Shown here: positions 7,465 to 16,423 of the stretch, piece after piece | Numbering within the stretch: the stretch's first letter is position 1 | Layout: every line of letters starts with the position of its first letter | DNA from: Bacteroidia bacterium | GTDB taxonomy: Bacteria > Bacteroidota > Bacteroidia > J057 | DNA length: 64,000 bases | Direction: 5' to 3' | Assembly: GCA_022760475.1 (NCBI GenBank) | Contig: JALEFZ010000045.1 | Span: forward strand, 62,001-126,000 | Notes under the pieces: generated by a model | Databases searched by the model: none | What the model saw: the letters and a program-made list of their open reading frames with translations, nothing else | Told to the model about the DNA's origin: nothing | Program-made: the position numbers and the translations under genes

Positions 7465-8742
7465 ATGCTTACTTCTGTTACTTCTCGATTAGAAAGTCTC
7501 ACACAAAAATTTGAAAATGTACGCGCACAATCTGAATTCCTGGCTGCCCCATTAAAGCCTGAAGATACGGTTGTCCAGCCTGTGATAGATGTTAGTCCCC
7601 CAAAATGGCACCTGGGGCATACTACTTGGTTTTTTGAGGAGTTTTTGTTGAATGAATATGTAGATGATTACCAGCGTTTCCATCCAAGGTATAATTACCT
7701 GTTCAACAGCTACTATGAAGGAGCAGGAGATCGTGTACAAAGGGCCTATCGCGGGAACATGACCCGTCCTACCAAAGATGAAATTCTGGAGTACCGCAAG
7801 TATGTAACTGCGCAAGTCATTGAATACTTGAAAGATCCTGAAAGCCAGATCGATGATAGGGCGCTCTACATCCTGGAAGTTGGGTTGAACCATGAGCAAC
7901 AGCATCAGGAGCTTTTGGTCTATGATATAAAATATATACTCGGGCATAACCCACTTTTTCCTGCCTATAGAGAAACAGCATTCCCCGGGCCAATTTCCGG
8001 AAATGTAGGCCCCATGAACTTTTTGGATGTTGAAGAAGGAATCTATGAGATGGGATTTCAGGGTGAGGAATTCCATTTTGACAATGAGGAGGGAGAACAC
8101 AAGGTATTTTTACATGCCTTCGAAATCATGGACAGGCTGGTTACGGTTGGAGAGTTCAAGGAATTTGTAGAGGCTGGTGGTTATTCCAATTACAAATATT
8201 GGTTAGAAGAAGGCTGGAAGTGGATAAATACCAATCAGGTTGATACGCCATTTTACTGGTTTAATATAGACCGAGAATGGCATCACTTCACCCATCACGG
8301 ACTGGAGAAGTTGAACCTGGATGCGCCAATGACCCACGTCAATTTTTACGAGGCAGATGCCTTTGCCAAGTGGAAAGGCATGCGCTTGCCAACTGAATTC
8401 GAATGGGAGGCTGCGGCAAGGCTTTATGCTCCTGTAATGCCTGAGGTTGCAAATTTTGTGGATACCGAGAATTACAGACCTGTTCCAAGACAGGGATCAG
8501 ATCATCAATTTTGGGGTGATGTCTGGGAATGGACGAATTCAGCTTACCTGCCATATCCATTTTACAAGGCTGAAGATTCAACACTGGGTGAGTATAATGG
8601 GAAGTTCATGATCAACCAAATGGTACTCCGCGGAGGAAGCTGTGCGACTCCAAGGGATCATGTCAGGTTGAGTTACCGAAACTTTTTTCATCCCCATCTC
8701 CAATGGCTGTTCAATGGCTTTAGGCTAGCTAAAAACGCCTAA
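7465..8742 (+). CDS. egtB: Ergothioneine biosynthesis sulfoxide synthase EgtB
   Basis: About 425 residues from the ATG at 7465 (a TTG at 7435 would add 10 poorly conserved residues). The N-terminal DinB-like domain carries the three iron-ligand histidines expected for EgtB: H49 in WHLGHTTWFFEEF and H143/H147 in NHEQQHQE. The C-terminal half is an FGE/sulfatase-modifying-type domain (VTVGEFKEFVEAGGY, MTHVNFYEADAFAKWKGMRLPTEFEWEAAAR, GDVWEWTNSAYLPYP, LRGGSC, YRNFFHP, GFRLAK). EgtB is an iron/O2 enzyme that couples hercynine to a thiol donor to give a sulfoxide. egtD follows after 75 bases, so the two steps that define the pathway are adjacent. No egtA, egtC or egtE is visible, so the thiol donor and the lyase are unresolved. 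Confidence 0.93.
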   Translation: MLTSVTSRLESLTQKFENVRAQSEFLAAPLKPEDTVVQPVIDVSPPKWHLGHTTWFFEEFLLNEYVDDYQRFHPRYNYLFNSYYEGAGDRVQRAYRGNMTRPTKDEILEYRKYVTAQVIEYLKDPESQIDDRALYILEVGLNHEQQHQELLVYDIKYILGHNPLFPAYRETAFPGPISGNVGPMNFLDVEEGIYEMGFQGEEFHFDNEEGEHKVFLHAFEIMDRLVTVGEFKEFVEAGGYSNYKYWLEEGWKWINTNQVDTPFYWFNIDREWHHFTHHGLEKLNLDAPMTHVNFYEADAFAKWKGMRLPTEFEWEAAARLYAPVMPEVANFVDTENYRPVPRQGSDHQFWGDVWEWTNSAYLPYPFYKAEDSTLGEYNGKFMINQMVLRGGSCATPRDHVRLSYRNFFHPHLQWLFNGFRLAKNA

Positions 8743-8817
8743 GTAGTGCGTGAAACTGAATAAATATCCATGCTACATAAGCGTTCATTTTTCAAAAAAC
8801 CAAGAAACCAAAACCAG

Positions 8818-9783
8818 ATGGATACCATCTCCAAAACTGAAACAGCATTTTCGAAAGATGTAAGAGAAGGGCTTATTGATAACCCTAAGCATATTTCTTC
8901 CAAATATTTCTATGACGAGCGGGGCAGTGAATTATTCCGGCAAATCATGCGAATGCCTTCGTATTACCCTACGGATCTGGAGTTTGAAATCTTCCAAAAC
9001 CAGAAAGCCAGGATTTTGAAGCATTTTGCAGAAGGAAGTGAAGCCTTCCAGATGATTGAGTTTGGTGCTGGAGATGGCTTAAAAACCAAAATTCTCCTAT
9101 CACATTTTCTAAAGGAGAAGGTCCAGTTTTCCTATTCTCCTATAGATATCTCAGGTTCTGCCGTAGAAAATCTCACAGAGGATCTGGAAAAGGAATTTCC
9201 AAATCTGATTCTGAATCCCTTCATCGGAGACTATTTCAAGGCTTTGCATGAGTTTTCTCAGAAAAGTAAAAAGCGGAAAGCGGTTCTTTTCCTGGGTTCT
9301 AACATTGGAAATTTTACAGAAACGCAGGCCATTCATTTTCTTTCTAGCCTGGGGGCAGAGCTGAATTCTGGAGATAAATTGTTGATTGGGTTTGATTTAA
9401 AGAAAGACCCCAATGTCATTCTTGCTGCCTACAACGACCCAGAGGGAATCACCCGTGAGTTTAACCTGAACCTCCTCCGAAGGATGAACAGAGAGTTGGG
9501 AGCCAATTTTGATCTGGATAAGTTCATGCACGCACCTAGCTATGACCCGATGACTGGTGAAACCAAAAGTTTCATTGTCAGCAAGGAGGCACAGCGGGTC
9601 TACTTTGAAAATCTAAAACTGGAAGTAGACTTCTATCCATGGGAGGCCATTTGGACAGAACTTTCTCAAAAGTATGACTTTGGGATGATTGAAAGCCTGG
9701 CAAGGGAGAGTGGTTTTGAAGTCGAAACCCATCTCAATGATGAAAAAGCCTGGTATGTAGATTCTATTTGGAGGAAGAAGTAA
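8818..9783 (+). CDS. egtD: L-histidine N(alpha)-methyltransferase EgtD
   Basis: The ATG at 8818 gives 321 residues and aligns the N-terminus with known EgtD proteins (SKDVREGL, PKHISSKYFYDERGSELF); a start at 8770 would add 16 basic residues. Motifs include YYPTDLEFEIF, the SAM-binding EFGAGDGLKT, PIDISGSA, FLGSNIGNF and GFDLKKDP, and a C-terminal EKAWYVDSIW. The enzyme trimethylates histidine to hercynine with SAM, the substrate of EgtB encoded just upstream. A bidirectional hairpin terminator follows at 9820-9848. Confidence 0.94.
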   Translation: MDTISKTETAFSKDVREGLIDNPKHISSKYFYDERGSELFRQIMRMPSYYPTDLEFEIFQNQKARILKHFAEGSEAFQMIEFGAGDGLKTKILLSHFLKEKVQFSYSPIDISGSAVENLTEDLEKEFPNLILNPFIGDYFKALHEFSQKSKKRKAVLFLGSNIGNFTETQAIHFLSSLGAELNSGDKLLIGFDLKKDPNVILAAYNDPEGITREFNLNLLRRMNRELGANFDLDKFMHAPSYDPMTGETKSFIVSKEAQRVYFENLKLEVDFYPWEAIWTELSQKYDFGMIESLARESGFEVETHLNDEKAWYVDSIWRKK

Positions 9784-9819
9784 TTGGCCTGTGGATAATA
9801 ATGAGAATTTATTAATTAG

Positions 9820-9848
9820 AACGGTCAATGAAAGCTGACCGTTTTTTT
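9820..9848. terminator. Intrinsic terminator shared by egtD and the threonine dehydratase gene
   Basis: Arms AACGGTCA (9820-9827) and TGACCGTT (9836-9843) pair perfectly, followed by a run of T on the plus strand. The right side overlaps the stop of the convergent dehydratase gene. Confidence 0.75.
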
Positions 9849-10839
9849 ACAACCTCAGCAAACGATAAAAACTGGCCAAATCAATATTTGATCCACAGGC
9901 AATCAATCCGATCCGCTTGCCCTGGAGTTCCTCCTTCAAAGGCCCCAACAATGCGGCCATGGATGCAGCCCCTGCAGGCTCTACAGCGAGTTTGAGTTCC
10001 TCAAACATCAATTTCATTGATGACCTCAATTGATGATCTTCTACCAATACGATTCTTTCCAGGGCTTTTTGAACCAATGCAAAACTGTATGGCATGGCAA
10101 AAGGAGCACCCAAACTATCGGCAATGGTTCTTACAGCATCTATTTTTTCAGGCGTTCCGGAATCGAGGCTCCTGGACATGCTATCTGCACCTGTTGGTTC
10201 AACTCCATAGATATTACATGAAGGCTGAAGATATTTTATAGCAGTAGCCATACCAGCAGCCAGACCACCCCCGCCAATAGGAATGATCACCGCATCTAAT
10301 CCTGCAACCTGCCTGGCAAACTCCAAGCCTAGGGTTCCTGTTCCTGTGGCCACCCCTCTGCCCTCAAAAGGATGGATAAAGATCCTGCCCTCTTCATTTT
10401 GTATCCGCTCTGCTTCCTCAAAAGCCTGTCCTACATTATCTACCAATACAAGCTCGGTACCCAGTTCTTCGCAGCGATTTATCCTGAAAGAATTGGCAGA
10501 CCTGGGCATAACAACCTTGGCAGGTGTTCCCAGCATTTTTGCTGCAAAACTGACTGCAATCGCATGATTCCCGGCACTGACAGCAGTTACTCCTCTCCGT
10601 TTTTGTTCATCAGTAAGGGTAAGCATATTGATCAATGCACCCCTCGCCTTAAAACTCCCTCCCCTTTGAAGCAATTCCAGTTTGACAAAAACTTCTGTTT
10701 TGGGTCCTAACAGTTCATCTTTTGCGGGTCCCAGCCATTGACTGACCGGGGTATTGGTGATATATGGCGCAATAGCTTTGGAAGCCTGCTCCATTTCATC
10801 AAGGCTGGGTGCTAGGGGAGAATTCTGTGAATTGTACAT
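9847..10839 (-). CDS. PLP-dependent threonine/serine dehydratase
   Basis: A 330-residue fold-type II PLP enzyme. K64 in RGGSFKARGA is the Schiff-base lysine, and IPIGGGGLAAGMA binds the cofactor phosphate. The protein ends without an ACT-like regulatory domain, which fits a catabolic threonine dehydratase (TdcB type), serine dehydratase or serine racemase rather than the isoleucine-biosynthetic IlvA. The expected reaction is deamination of threonine to 2-oxobutyrate. A branched-chain 2-oxoacid dehydrogenase gene lies divergently 187 bases away, which could oxidise such oxoacids, but co-regulation is only inference. Confidence 0.9.
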   Translation of the reverse strand: MYNSQNSPLAPSLDEMEQASKAIAPYITNTPVSQWLGPAKDELLGPKTEVFVKLELLQRGGSFKARGALINMLTLTDEQKRRGVTAVSAGNHAIAVSFAAKMLGTPAKVVMPRSANSFRINRCEELGTELVLVDNVGQAFEEAERIQNEEGRIFIHPFEGRGVATGTGTLGLEFARQVAGLDAVIIPIGGGGLAAGMATAIKYLQPSCNIYGVEPTGADSMSRSLDSGTPEKIDAVRTIADSLGAPFAMPYSFALVQKALERIVLVEDHQLRSSMKLMFEELKLAVEPAGAASMAALLGPLKEELQGKRIGLIACGSNIDLASFYRLLRL

Positions 10840-11026
10840 CGTTTTATCAGCTTGGAGTAATATGCAATTTGATAAAAAAATGTGAATTCTTCCTTTAAAT
10901 GCCGAGCTGGAAGGGAGAAATAAAAATAAATGGACACATGTAGATTTTTACTTTGAAAATCTCATTACATTTGAAATCTTTCTAAATCGCCTCATAAATA
11001 ATTGGTCTACTAACTACAAATCGGAC

Positions 11027-13000
11027 ATGGAATTCAAAAGAAAAAGGATCAGCGACAAGGAGCTCCTTCAACTTTATCATAAGTTGTTATGGCCTCGATT
11101 GATTGAAGAAAAAATGCTCATCCTGCTTCGTCAAGGTCGCATCAGCAAATGGTTTTCAGGCATAGGTCAGGAAGCCATCTCTGTAGGTCTTACCCAGGCC
11201 TTACAGCCTGATGATTACATTTTGCCACTTCACCGTAACCTTGGCGTTTTTACCACAAGAGACATTCCATTGAAAAAACTGATTTGTCAATGGCTCGGTA
11301 AACCAGATGGCTTTACCAGTGGGAGAGATCGCTCTTTTCATTTTGGAAGTATGTCACATCACGTCATTGGTATGATTTCTCACCTTGGGGCCATGCTTCC
11401 CGTAGCAGATGGATTAGCACTGGCATCCAGACTCGACGGAAAGGATCAAATTGCAGTTGCTTTTTCAGGGGATGGGGGAACAAGTGAAGGAGATTTTCAT
11501 GAAGCCCTTAATGTAGCGGCTGTTTGGGATTTGCCTGTGATTTTTGTGATAGAAAACAATGGTTATGGACTTTCTACCCCCTCACATGAGCAGTATCGAG
11601 CAGCAAAATTAGCAGACAGAGCCCGAGGCTATGGGATGAAAGGCCTGACCATAGATGGCAACAATGTGCTGGAGGTATTCCATACCGTGCAGCGTCTTCG
11701 AAAGCAGATGGGTAAAAATCCAAAGCCAGTTTTACTGGAATGTCAAACCTTCAGAATGAGGGGACATGAAGAGGCTTCAGGCACCAAATATGTCCCTAAA
11801 GAATTGATGGAGGAGTGGGGTAAAAAAGACCCCATACTGAATTTTGAGAATTGGCTTAAGGAAGAAGAAATACTGGACGATAATTTGATCGAGGACATCA
11901 GAAAGGAAATGAAAGTCTCCATCAATGAGGCTGTCGAGGAGGCGTTTCACAGCCCTGAAGTGTCTCCGAAAACTGAGTTGGAAATGGGGGAAGTGTTTAG
12001 GGCTTTTCAGCCCGAAATTCAATTGCCTTCTGAAAAGAAAAAAGAACTTCGTTTTGTAGATGCCATTCAGGAATCCCTGGATCAATCCATGGAGAGGCAT
12101 CAGGGAATGGTTATCATGGGACAGGACATTGCAGATTATGGCGGGGTATTTAAAATCACAGAAGGTTTTGTAGAAAAATTTGGCAAGGAGAGGGTCAGGA
12201 ATACCCCTATTTGTGAATCTGCCATTGTCGGAGCGGCAATGGGCCTTGCCCTGGCTGGTCGCAAAGCAGTCATGGAAATGCAATTTGCCGATTTTGTATC
12301 CTGTGGCTTCAATCAGATTGTGAACAACCTTGCCAAGACCCACTACCGCTGGGGAGAAGCCCTTTCAGTGGTAGTAAGAATGCCTACAGGAGCCGGAGTG
12401 GGCGCAGGGCCATATCACTCCCAATCAAATGAGGCATGGTTTACCCAGGTTCCCGGCCTTAAGGTATTGTATCCCTCCAGTCCCAGTGATGCCAAGGGTT
12501 TGTTGAATGCAGCGATTGAAGACCCAAATCCTGTGCTGTTTTTCGAACACAAAGCTCTTTACAGGTCATTGACGGAGGAGGTGCCTGAAGACTGGTACCA
12601 GTTACCTCTGGGAAAGGCATCTATAGTCAATAAAGGTGAGGACTTGACTATTGTAAGCTATGGCCTGGGGGTGCATTGGGTAAAGGAAATTTTAGAAGAC
12701 CATAAGGGGGAAATAGAATTGATAGACCTTCGTTCTTTGGTTCCATGGGATAAGGAAACGGTCTTTGATTCAGTTAGGAAAACAGGAAAATGCCTGGTCC
12801 TAGTGGAGGATAGCCACACGGGTTCTTTTGGGGCTGAACTGGCCGCCTCCATATCGGAGGAGTGTTTTCAATACCTTGATGGCCCAGTGCAAAGACTGAG
12901 CTCTCTTGATACCCCAATTCCTTTTCATAAAGAATTAGAGAAGCAATACCTACCTCAAAGTAGGTTAAGGGAAAAGGTGGATAAGCTATTGGCTTACTAA
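11027..13000 (+). CDS. 2-oxoisovalerate dehydrogenase E1, alpha and beta subunits fused
   Basis: A 657-residue fusion. Residues about 10-325 are the E1-alpha part with the thiamine-diphosphate motif starting GDGGTSEGDFHEALN (about 148) and ending IENN. Residues about 335-657 are the E1-beta transketolase-like part (MGQDIADYGGVFKITEGF, ERVRNTPICESAIVGAAMG, EMQFADFVSCGFNQIVN, HSQSNEAWFTQVPGLKV). The enzyme decarboxylates branched-chain 2-oxoacids and passes the acyl group to an E2. Fused alpha-beta E1 proteins are known in Bacteroidota. No E2 or E3 gene lies nearby, so the complex must be completed from elsewhere. A 10-bp hairpin follows the stop. Confidence 0.94.
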   Translation: MEFKRKRISDKELLQLYHKLLWPRLIEEKMLILLRQGRISKWFSGIGQEAISVGLTQALQPDDYILPLHRNLGVFTTRDIPLKKLICQWLGKPDGFTSGRDRSFHFGSMSHHVIGMISHLGAMLPVADGLALASRLDGKDQIAVAFSGDGGTSEGDFHEALNVAAVWDLPVIFVIENNGYGLSTPSHEQYRAAKLADRARGYGMKGLTIDGNNVLEVFHTVQRLRKQMGKNPKPVLLECQTFRMRGHEEASGTKYVPKELMEEWGKKDPILNFENWLKEEEILDDNLIEDIRKEMKVSINEAVEEAFHSPEVSPKTELEMGEVFRAFQPEIQLPSEKKKELRFVDAIQESLDQSMERHQGMVIMGQDIADYGGVFKITEGFVEKFGKERVRNTPICESAIVGAAMGLALAGRKAVMEMQFADFVSCGFNQIVNNLAKTHYRWGEALSVVVRMPTGAGVGAGPYHSQSNEAWFTQVPGLKVLYPSSPSDAKGLLNAAIEDPNPVLFFEHKALYRSLTEEVPEDWYQLPLGKASIVNKGEDLTIVSYGLGVHWVKEILEDHKGEIELIDLRSLVPWDKETVFDSVRKTGKCLVLVEDSHTGSFGAELAASISEECFQYLDGPVQRLSSLDTPIPFHKELEKQYLPQSRLREKVDKLLAY

Positions 13001-13021
13001 TATTAGCTCTTGAATGTAAAC

Positions 13022-13057
13022 CAAAAGGTGGACGAACTGGAACAAGACCACCTTTTG
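13022..13057 (+). terminator. Hairpin downstream of the E1 fusion gene
   Basis: Arms CAAAAGGTGG (13022-13031) and CCACCTTTTG (13048-13057) are perfectly complementary with a 16-base loop. There is no clear T-run after it, so it may be a weak terminator or an RNA 3'-end stabiliser. Confidence 0.5.
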
Positions 13058-13104
13058 TAGGGAGCCATCGTTTTGATGTAAGGCCTTTTTGGGTTAATTT
13101 TATT

Positions 13105-13270
13105 TGAGAGACTGTTTAAGATTTATTCTTCTGGATTACAGTTGTCCTTCAAGAACCTGAGTTCGAAATTTTTTTGAGCTATAGTCCCACTAAAGCCCAA
13201 AAAAATTCCTTCCTCAGAACCCTAAAGATCTGCTTGGAATCTTAAAATTCTAAACTTAAACAGTCTCTGA
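13105..13270. mobile_element. MITE-like element with 13-bp TIRs and 3-bp target duplication
   Basis: The ends GAGACTGTTTAAG (13108-13120) and CTTAAACAGTCTC (13255-13267) are exact reverse complements, enclosing a 160-bp non-coding element. It is flanked on both sides by TGA (13105-13107 and 13268-13270), as expected for a 3-bp target-site duplication. Ends of this kind and short duplications fit IS5-superfamily elements, so this is probably a non-autonomous derivative. It lies 18 bases upstream of the TTG start of the mlaD-like gene and could carry or have displaced that gene's promoter. Confidence 0.7.
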
Positions 13271-13288
13271 ATCTAAATACCTTGGATT

Positions 13289-14326
13289 TTGAAATTTAGC
13301 AACGAATTAAAATTCGGCATTTTTGCCACCCTGGCTACCGCAGCCATCATATATGGACTGAATTTCCTTTCAGGATCTTCTTTTTTCGGTCCTCCTTTGA
13401 AACTAAAGGCAAAATACACCAACCTAGATGGCCTTCTTGAAGGCGATCCCATCATGATCAATGGCATGAGGGTAGGAAGAGCAAAAAACTTTGACCTCAA
13501 TTTAGAGTCTGGAGATGTTACCATTGAGTTGGAGTTTTTCGAAAAGATGAAGATTCCGCGCTCCTCCATGGCCATGATTGCGAGCCGTTCTGTGCTCGGA
13601 GAAAAATCCATTCGAATCATTGGTCTTGAAGACTCTGCAAGAAGAATGGTGCCAGGATTCTATGAAACAGGAGACGATATTCCTGGTACGCTAGAAACAG
13701 GTATCATTGATAACATGACCAACCTGGTGGAATCAAAAGGTGCGAATATTCTGATTGAGGTTGCCAAACTGGCCACAGAGTTGAGGCAAATAACCCAGCA
13801 AACGCAAGCCCTGATTACCGATCAAAATAATACCAATTCGCTAACCGCCTCGATATATAATATCCGTGAAACCACTGAGTACCTGACCAGTATCTCCAAA
13901 GAAGTAGATAGCATCGCCAAGCAGCTTAATACCATCTCAGTAGATGCTGGTAGCGTGGTTCAGAATTTTAAAGGAAATAATGAAAACATTTCCACAATTT
14001 TTGAAAACGTAAAGAATACCACAGATTCTCTGGAAGCCGCTTCTGATGAAATTACAGAGCTGCTTACCGATGCATCCACGACCGTGGAGACCATCACAGA
14101 TATGGTAGGAAAGCTCGATACAAAACTGGATACCAACACCAATACCCTTGGTGCCTTGATCAATGATAAGTCCCTCTATGACTCACTTGTGGTAACCACC
14201 CTTGAAATAAACAGTCTTCTCAGAGAAGCAAAAGCCAATCCACAACGCTTTTTTGATGACATCAAACTTTACCTTATAAACCGTAGAAATAAAGATCAAG
14301 AGGAGGCAAAACTGGAAGATGAGTAG
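13289..14326 (+). CDS. MCE/MlaD family protein (phospholipid transport substrate-binding component)
   Basis: The TTG start gives MKFSNELKFGIFA, matching the usual N-terminus of MlaD proteins (MKISNEVKVG), so the non-ATG start is credible. One N-terminal membrane anchor (about 9-29) precedes the MCE domain (about 36-112: AKYTNLDGLLEGDPIMINGMRVGRAK, IPRSSMAMIASRSVLGEKSIRI). A long helical tail of about 200 residues follows, the kind that forms a coiled hexameric channel in other MCE proteins. MCE proteins carry lipids between membranes with MlaE/MlaF partners, none of which is encoded nearby. A MITE-like element abuts its 5' end. Confidence 0.88.
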   Translation: MKFSNELKFGIFATLATAAIIYGLNFLSGSSFFGPPLKLKAKYTNLDGLLEGDPIMINGMRVGRAKNFDLNLESGDVTIELEFFEKMKIPRSSMAMIASRSVLGEKSIRIIGLEDSARRMVPGFYETGDDIPGTLETGIIDNMTNLVESKGANILIEVAKLATELRQITQQTQALITDQNNTNSLTASIYNIRETTEYLTSISKEVDSIAKQLNTISVDAGSVVQNFKGNNENISTIFENVKNTTDSLEAASDEITELLTDASTTVETITDMVGKLDTKLDTNTNTLGALINDKSLYDSLVVTTLEINSLLREAKANPQRFFDDIKLYLINRRNKDQEEAKLEDE

Positions 14327-14487
14327 ATGATGTGGCAAAAGTGCCTTTTTGTCGAAGAGGTCCCATTTATGTCTGTCCAAATCTGCATTTGGTCTCAAAG
14401 TGTAGGCTATACAGCGAAAATACCAGCATTGCCTGAGCTATTTTTCTGATTTACTCGTACAATTGTGAAAAGGAAAAGGGTGTTATT

Positions 14488-14712
14488 ATGCCAATTTATG
14501 AGCCACGTCAATTCAACCTAAAGAAAGATGAGCTTCCAGATGAGTTGCCCATTAATCTGAAGGCATTCGAAGACGTTCAGCCTGACCTTACTCACATTCC
14601 AAAGCCCGTCAATCCAAGTAAAATAATGTTTTTACGAATGTTGGTGATTATGGGTAGTCTCGGGGTACTCATGCTGGTACTAGGAATGGCAGCAATTCTA
14701 CTCAATTGGTAA
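14488..14712 (+). CDS. Small single-pass membrane protein, unknown function
   Basis: A 74-residue protein with an ATG start. A polar, proline-rich N-terminal half (about 1-45) precedes one C-terminal membrane helix at about 49-72 (FLRMLVIMGSLGVLMLVLGMAAILL). No family is recognised. It stands alone between the MCE gene and the ankyrin gene, and a 12-bp inverted repeat lies downstream. Confidence 0.6.
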   Translation: MPIYEPRQFNLKKDELPDELPINLKAFEDVQPDLTHIPKPVNPSKIMFLRMLVIMGSLGVLMLVLGMAAILLNW

Positions 14713-14760
14713 AGGCTTTGAGCTTTAGCTTTTTAGAAAATACTTTTTGCTTATAGTATT

Positions 14761-14812
14761 TGAATTGAATTATACCAATATTCTGATATTTTTATTTTGC
14801 TAATTCAATTCA
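14761..14812. other. 12-bp perfect inverted repeat, AT-rich
   Basis: TGAATTGAATTA (14761-14772) and TAATTCAATTCA (14801-14812) are exact reverse complements separated by 28 bases. It lies between the small membrane protein gene and the ankyrin gene. It could form a hairpin or serve as a split operator. Confidence 0.4.
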
Positions 14813-14986
14813 TTCTCCTCTTTTGACTATCCGACCCTTTAATATTCCCATTTTTTCCTAAAGACGAAAATTAGGCATCAAATCTGCTTACATTATATAG
14901 GTAAACTGAAAATTACGGATTGGCCGTATAGAAAGATTATTCTACTTCATTCAATCAGCTATTTCACCTAAGGCAAAAAGCAGGCA

Positions 14987-16288
14987 ATGACCGTTCATTA
15001 TCAACATTCATCAGGTTCTGATTTCCAGATCCATCTGTCCCAGCTTCAAAATCTTTACCATCTGACCCCCTCACAGGCTGTACTACCAGCTTTGAAAAAG
15101 ACCCTGCAAAAACTGATCACACCCGGTTTCTCTTTTTCTTCTGGACACTTGATCTCAGGAGAAGAAGTATCCCCCTTCATTGACTTGATTATTCATTCAA
15201 AAAAGACAAAACCCAAAGAAAAAATAGAAGATTGGGTTGTCATGGACAAACAAGATGTTTGTTGTATTGCTTACCGCTTGGATGAGAGTCAAAAGGAAGC
15301 ATTGGCATATTTTATGGGTGAAAATCCAGGAATGGAAGACCAACAAGTTCTTGAGCTTGATGTGGAAGGCCTCTTGGGGAATGTTTCTGATGACAGTTTA
15401 AATGACCTGATTGCCAAGCTGAACAAGAAGGAGATCGCAATGGGAGTCGTAGCGAATGAGAGAACGTTGGTATTGAACAAAAAAGTAGATCAGGCTAGCA
15501 AGGTATCCACCTCCGTCAACGGCATTGCCATCCCTTACAAGGAGCCTCTAAAAAAGCCTAGCTATACCCAAAATCCAGAACCTGAACAAAGCAGAAGGTT
15601 CAATCCAGGGAATCCAGAAGGACCTGATGGCAATTTCCCAATTCATACTTCCATCATCAAAGATGATTTGCCTGCAGTATCAGAATACCTACAGATGGGA
15701 GGAGATCCTTCCCTCAAAAATAAAAATGGGGATAACCTACTTCATTTGGCAGCCAGGTATAATCACCTGGAAATTGCAGAATTATTATTGATCGGAGAGG
15801 CAGAAGTTAACAGCAGGAATTATGTCTATTGGGCACCTCTGCACATTGCAGCTAAAGATGGCCTTGAAGACATGATGCGCTTATTGATAAAACACGGAGC
15901 TGAATTGGAGGCAAGAAACAACCGTGGAAAGACCCCTCTGCACATTGCTTCTATCCATGGCCGCAGACTGAGTGTCAGCATTTTGCTGGATGCTGGTGCA
16001 GATATACACGCTACCATGGAAAAGGACATGAACCCTCTTCACCTGGCAGCGTGGTATGGACAGTCAGAAATTGCCCTCAGCCTGATAGACCTAGGAGCCG
16101 AGATTGATGCCGTAAATGAGGATGGCAATACTGCCCTCCATTTTGCCGCCTTCAACGGGCAGGTAAGAGTGATCAAAGTTCTGGTAGCCAGTGGCGCGAA
16201 TCCTTCGATTCAAAATAAGTCTGGTGAAACCTATCTGCAAGGTGTAAATGAAGGCTACAGCGGAGAGATGATTCGCGTACTGGATTGA
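14987..16288 (+). CDS. Ankyrin-repeat protein
   Basis: A 433-residue protein without a signal peptide. The first 200 residues match no domain I recognise; they include an acidic LDVEGLLGNVSDDSLNDLIAKL stretch split by short loops. Residues about 217-433 form six full ankyrin repeats of 33 residues plus a partial cap, with the consensus TPLHIAA-GH-E---LLL--GAD (for example KTPLHIASIHGRRLSVSILLDAGADI and NTALHFAAFNGQ). Ankyrin repeats mediate protein-protein contacts. The partner is unknown and no neighbour suggests one. Confidence 0.85.
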   Translation: MTVHYQHSSGSDFQIHLSQLQNLYHLTPSQAVLPALKKTLQKLITPGFSFSSGHLISGEEVSPFIDLIIHSKKTKPKEKIEDWVVMDKQDVCCIAYRLDESQKEALAYFMGENPGMEDQQVLELDVEGLLGNVSDDSLNDLIAKLNKKEIAMGVVANERTLVLNKKVDQASKVSTSVNGIAIPYKEPLKKPSYTQNPEPEQSRRFNPGNPEGPDGNFPIHTSIIKDDLPAVSEYLQMGGDPSLKNKNGDNLLHLAARYNHLEIAELLLIGEAEVNSRNYVYWAPLHIAAKDGLEDMMRLLIKHGAELEARNNRGKTPLHIASIHGRRLSVSILLDAGADIHATMEKDMNPLHLAAWYGQSEIALSLIDLGAEIDAVNEDGNTALHFAAFNGQVRVIKVLVASGANPSIQNKSGETYLQGVNEGYSGEMIRVLD

Positions 16289-16297
16289 TCCAGTACG
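16276..16297. other. Palindrome overlapping the ankyrin gene stop codon
   Basis: CGTACTGGAT (16276-16285) and ATCCAGTACG (16288-16297) are perfect arms around a 2-base centre that forms part of the TGA stop. There is no T-run. It may act as a 3'-end hairpin. Confidence 0.45.
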
Positions 16298-16423
16298 ATC
16301 CTCTTGTGAAACTGAATGACATCACTTTTGAGCTTTGCCAAGGACATGCAATCATGCCCCGTTTTGCTAAAAATGATCGGCAACAATTGTGATTGGCGAA
16401 GAAGTACCAAGAGTGGGATCAAT

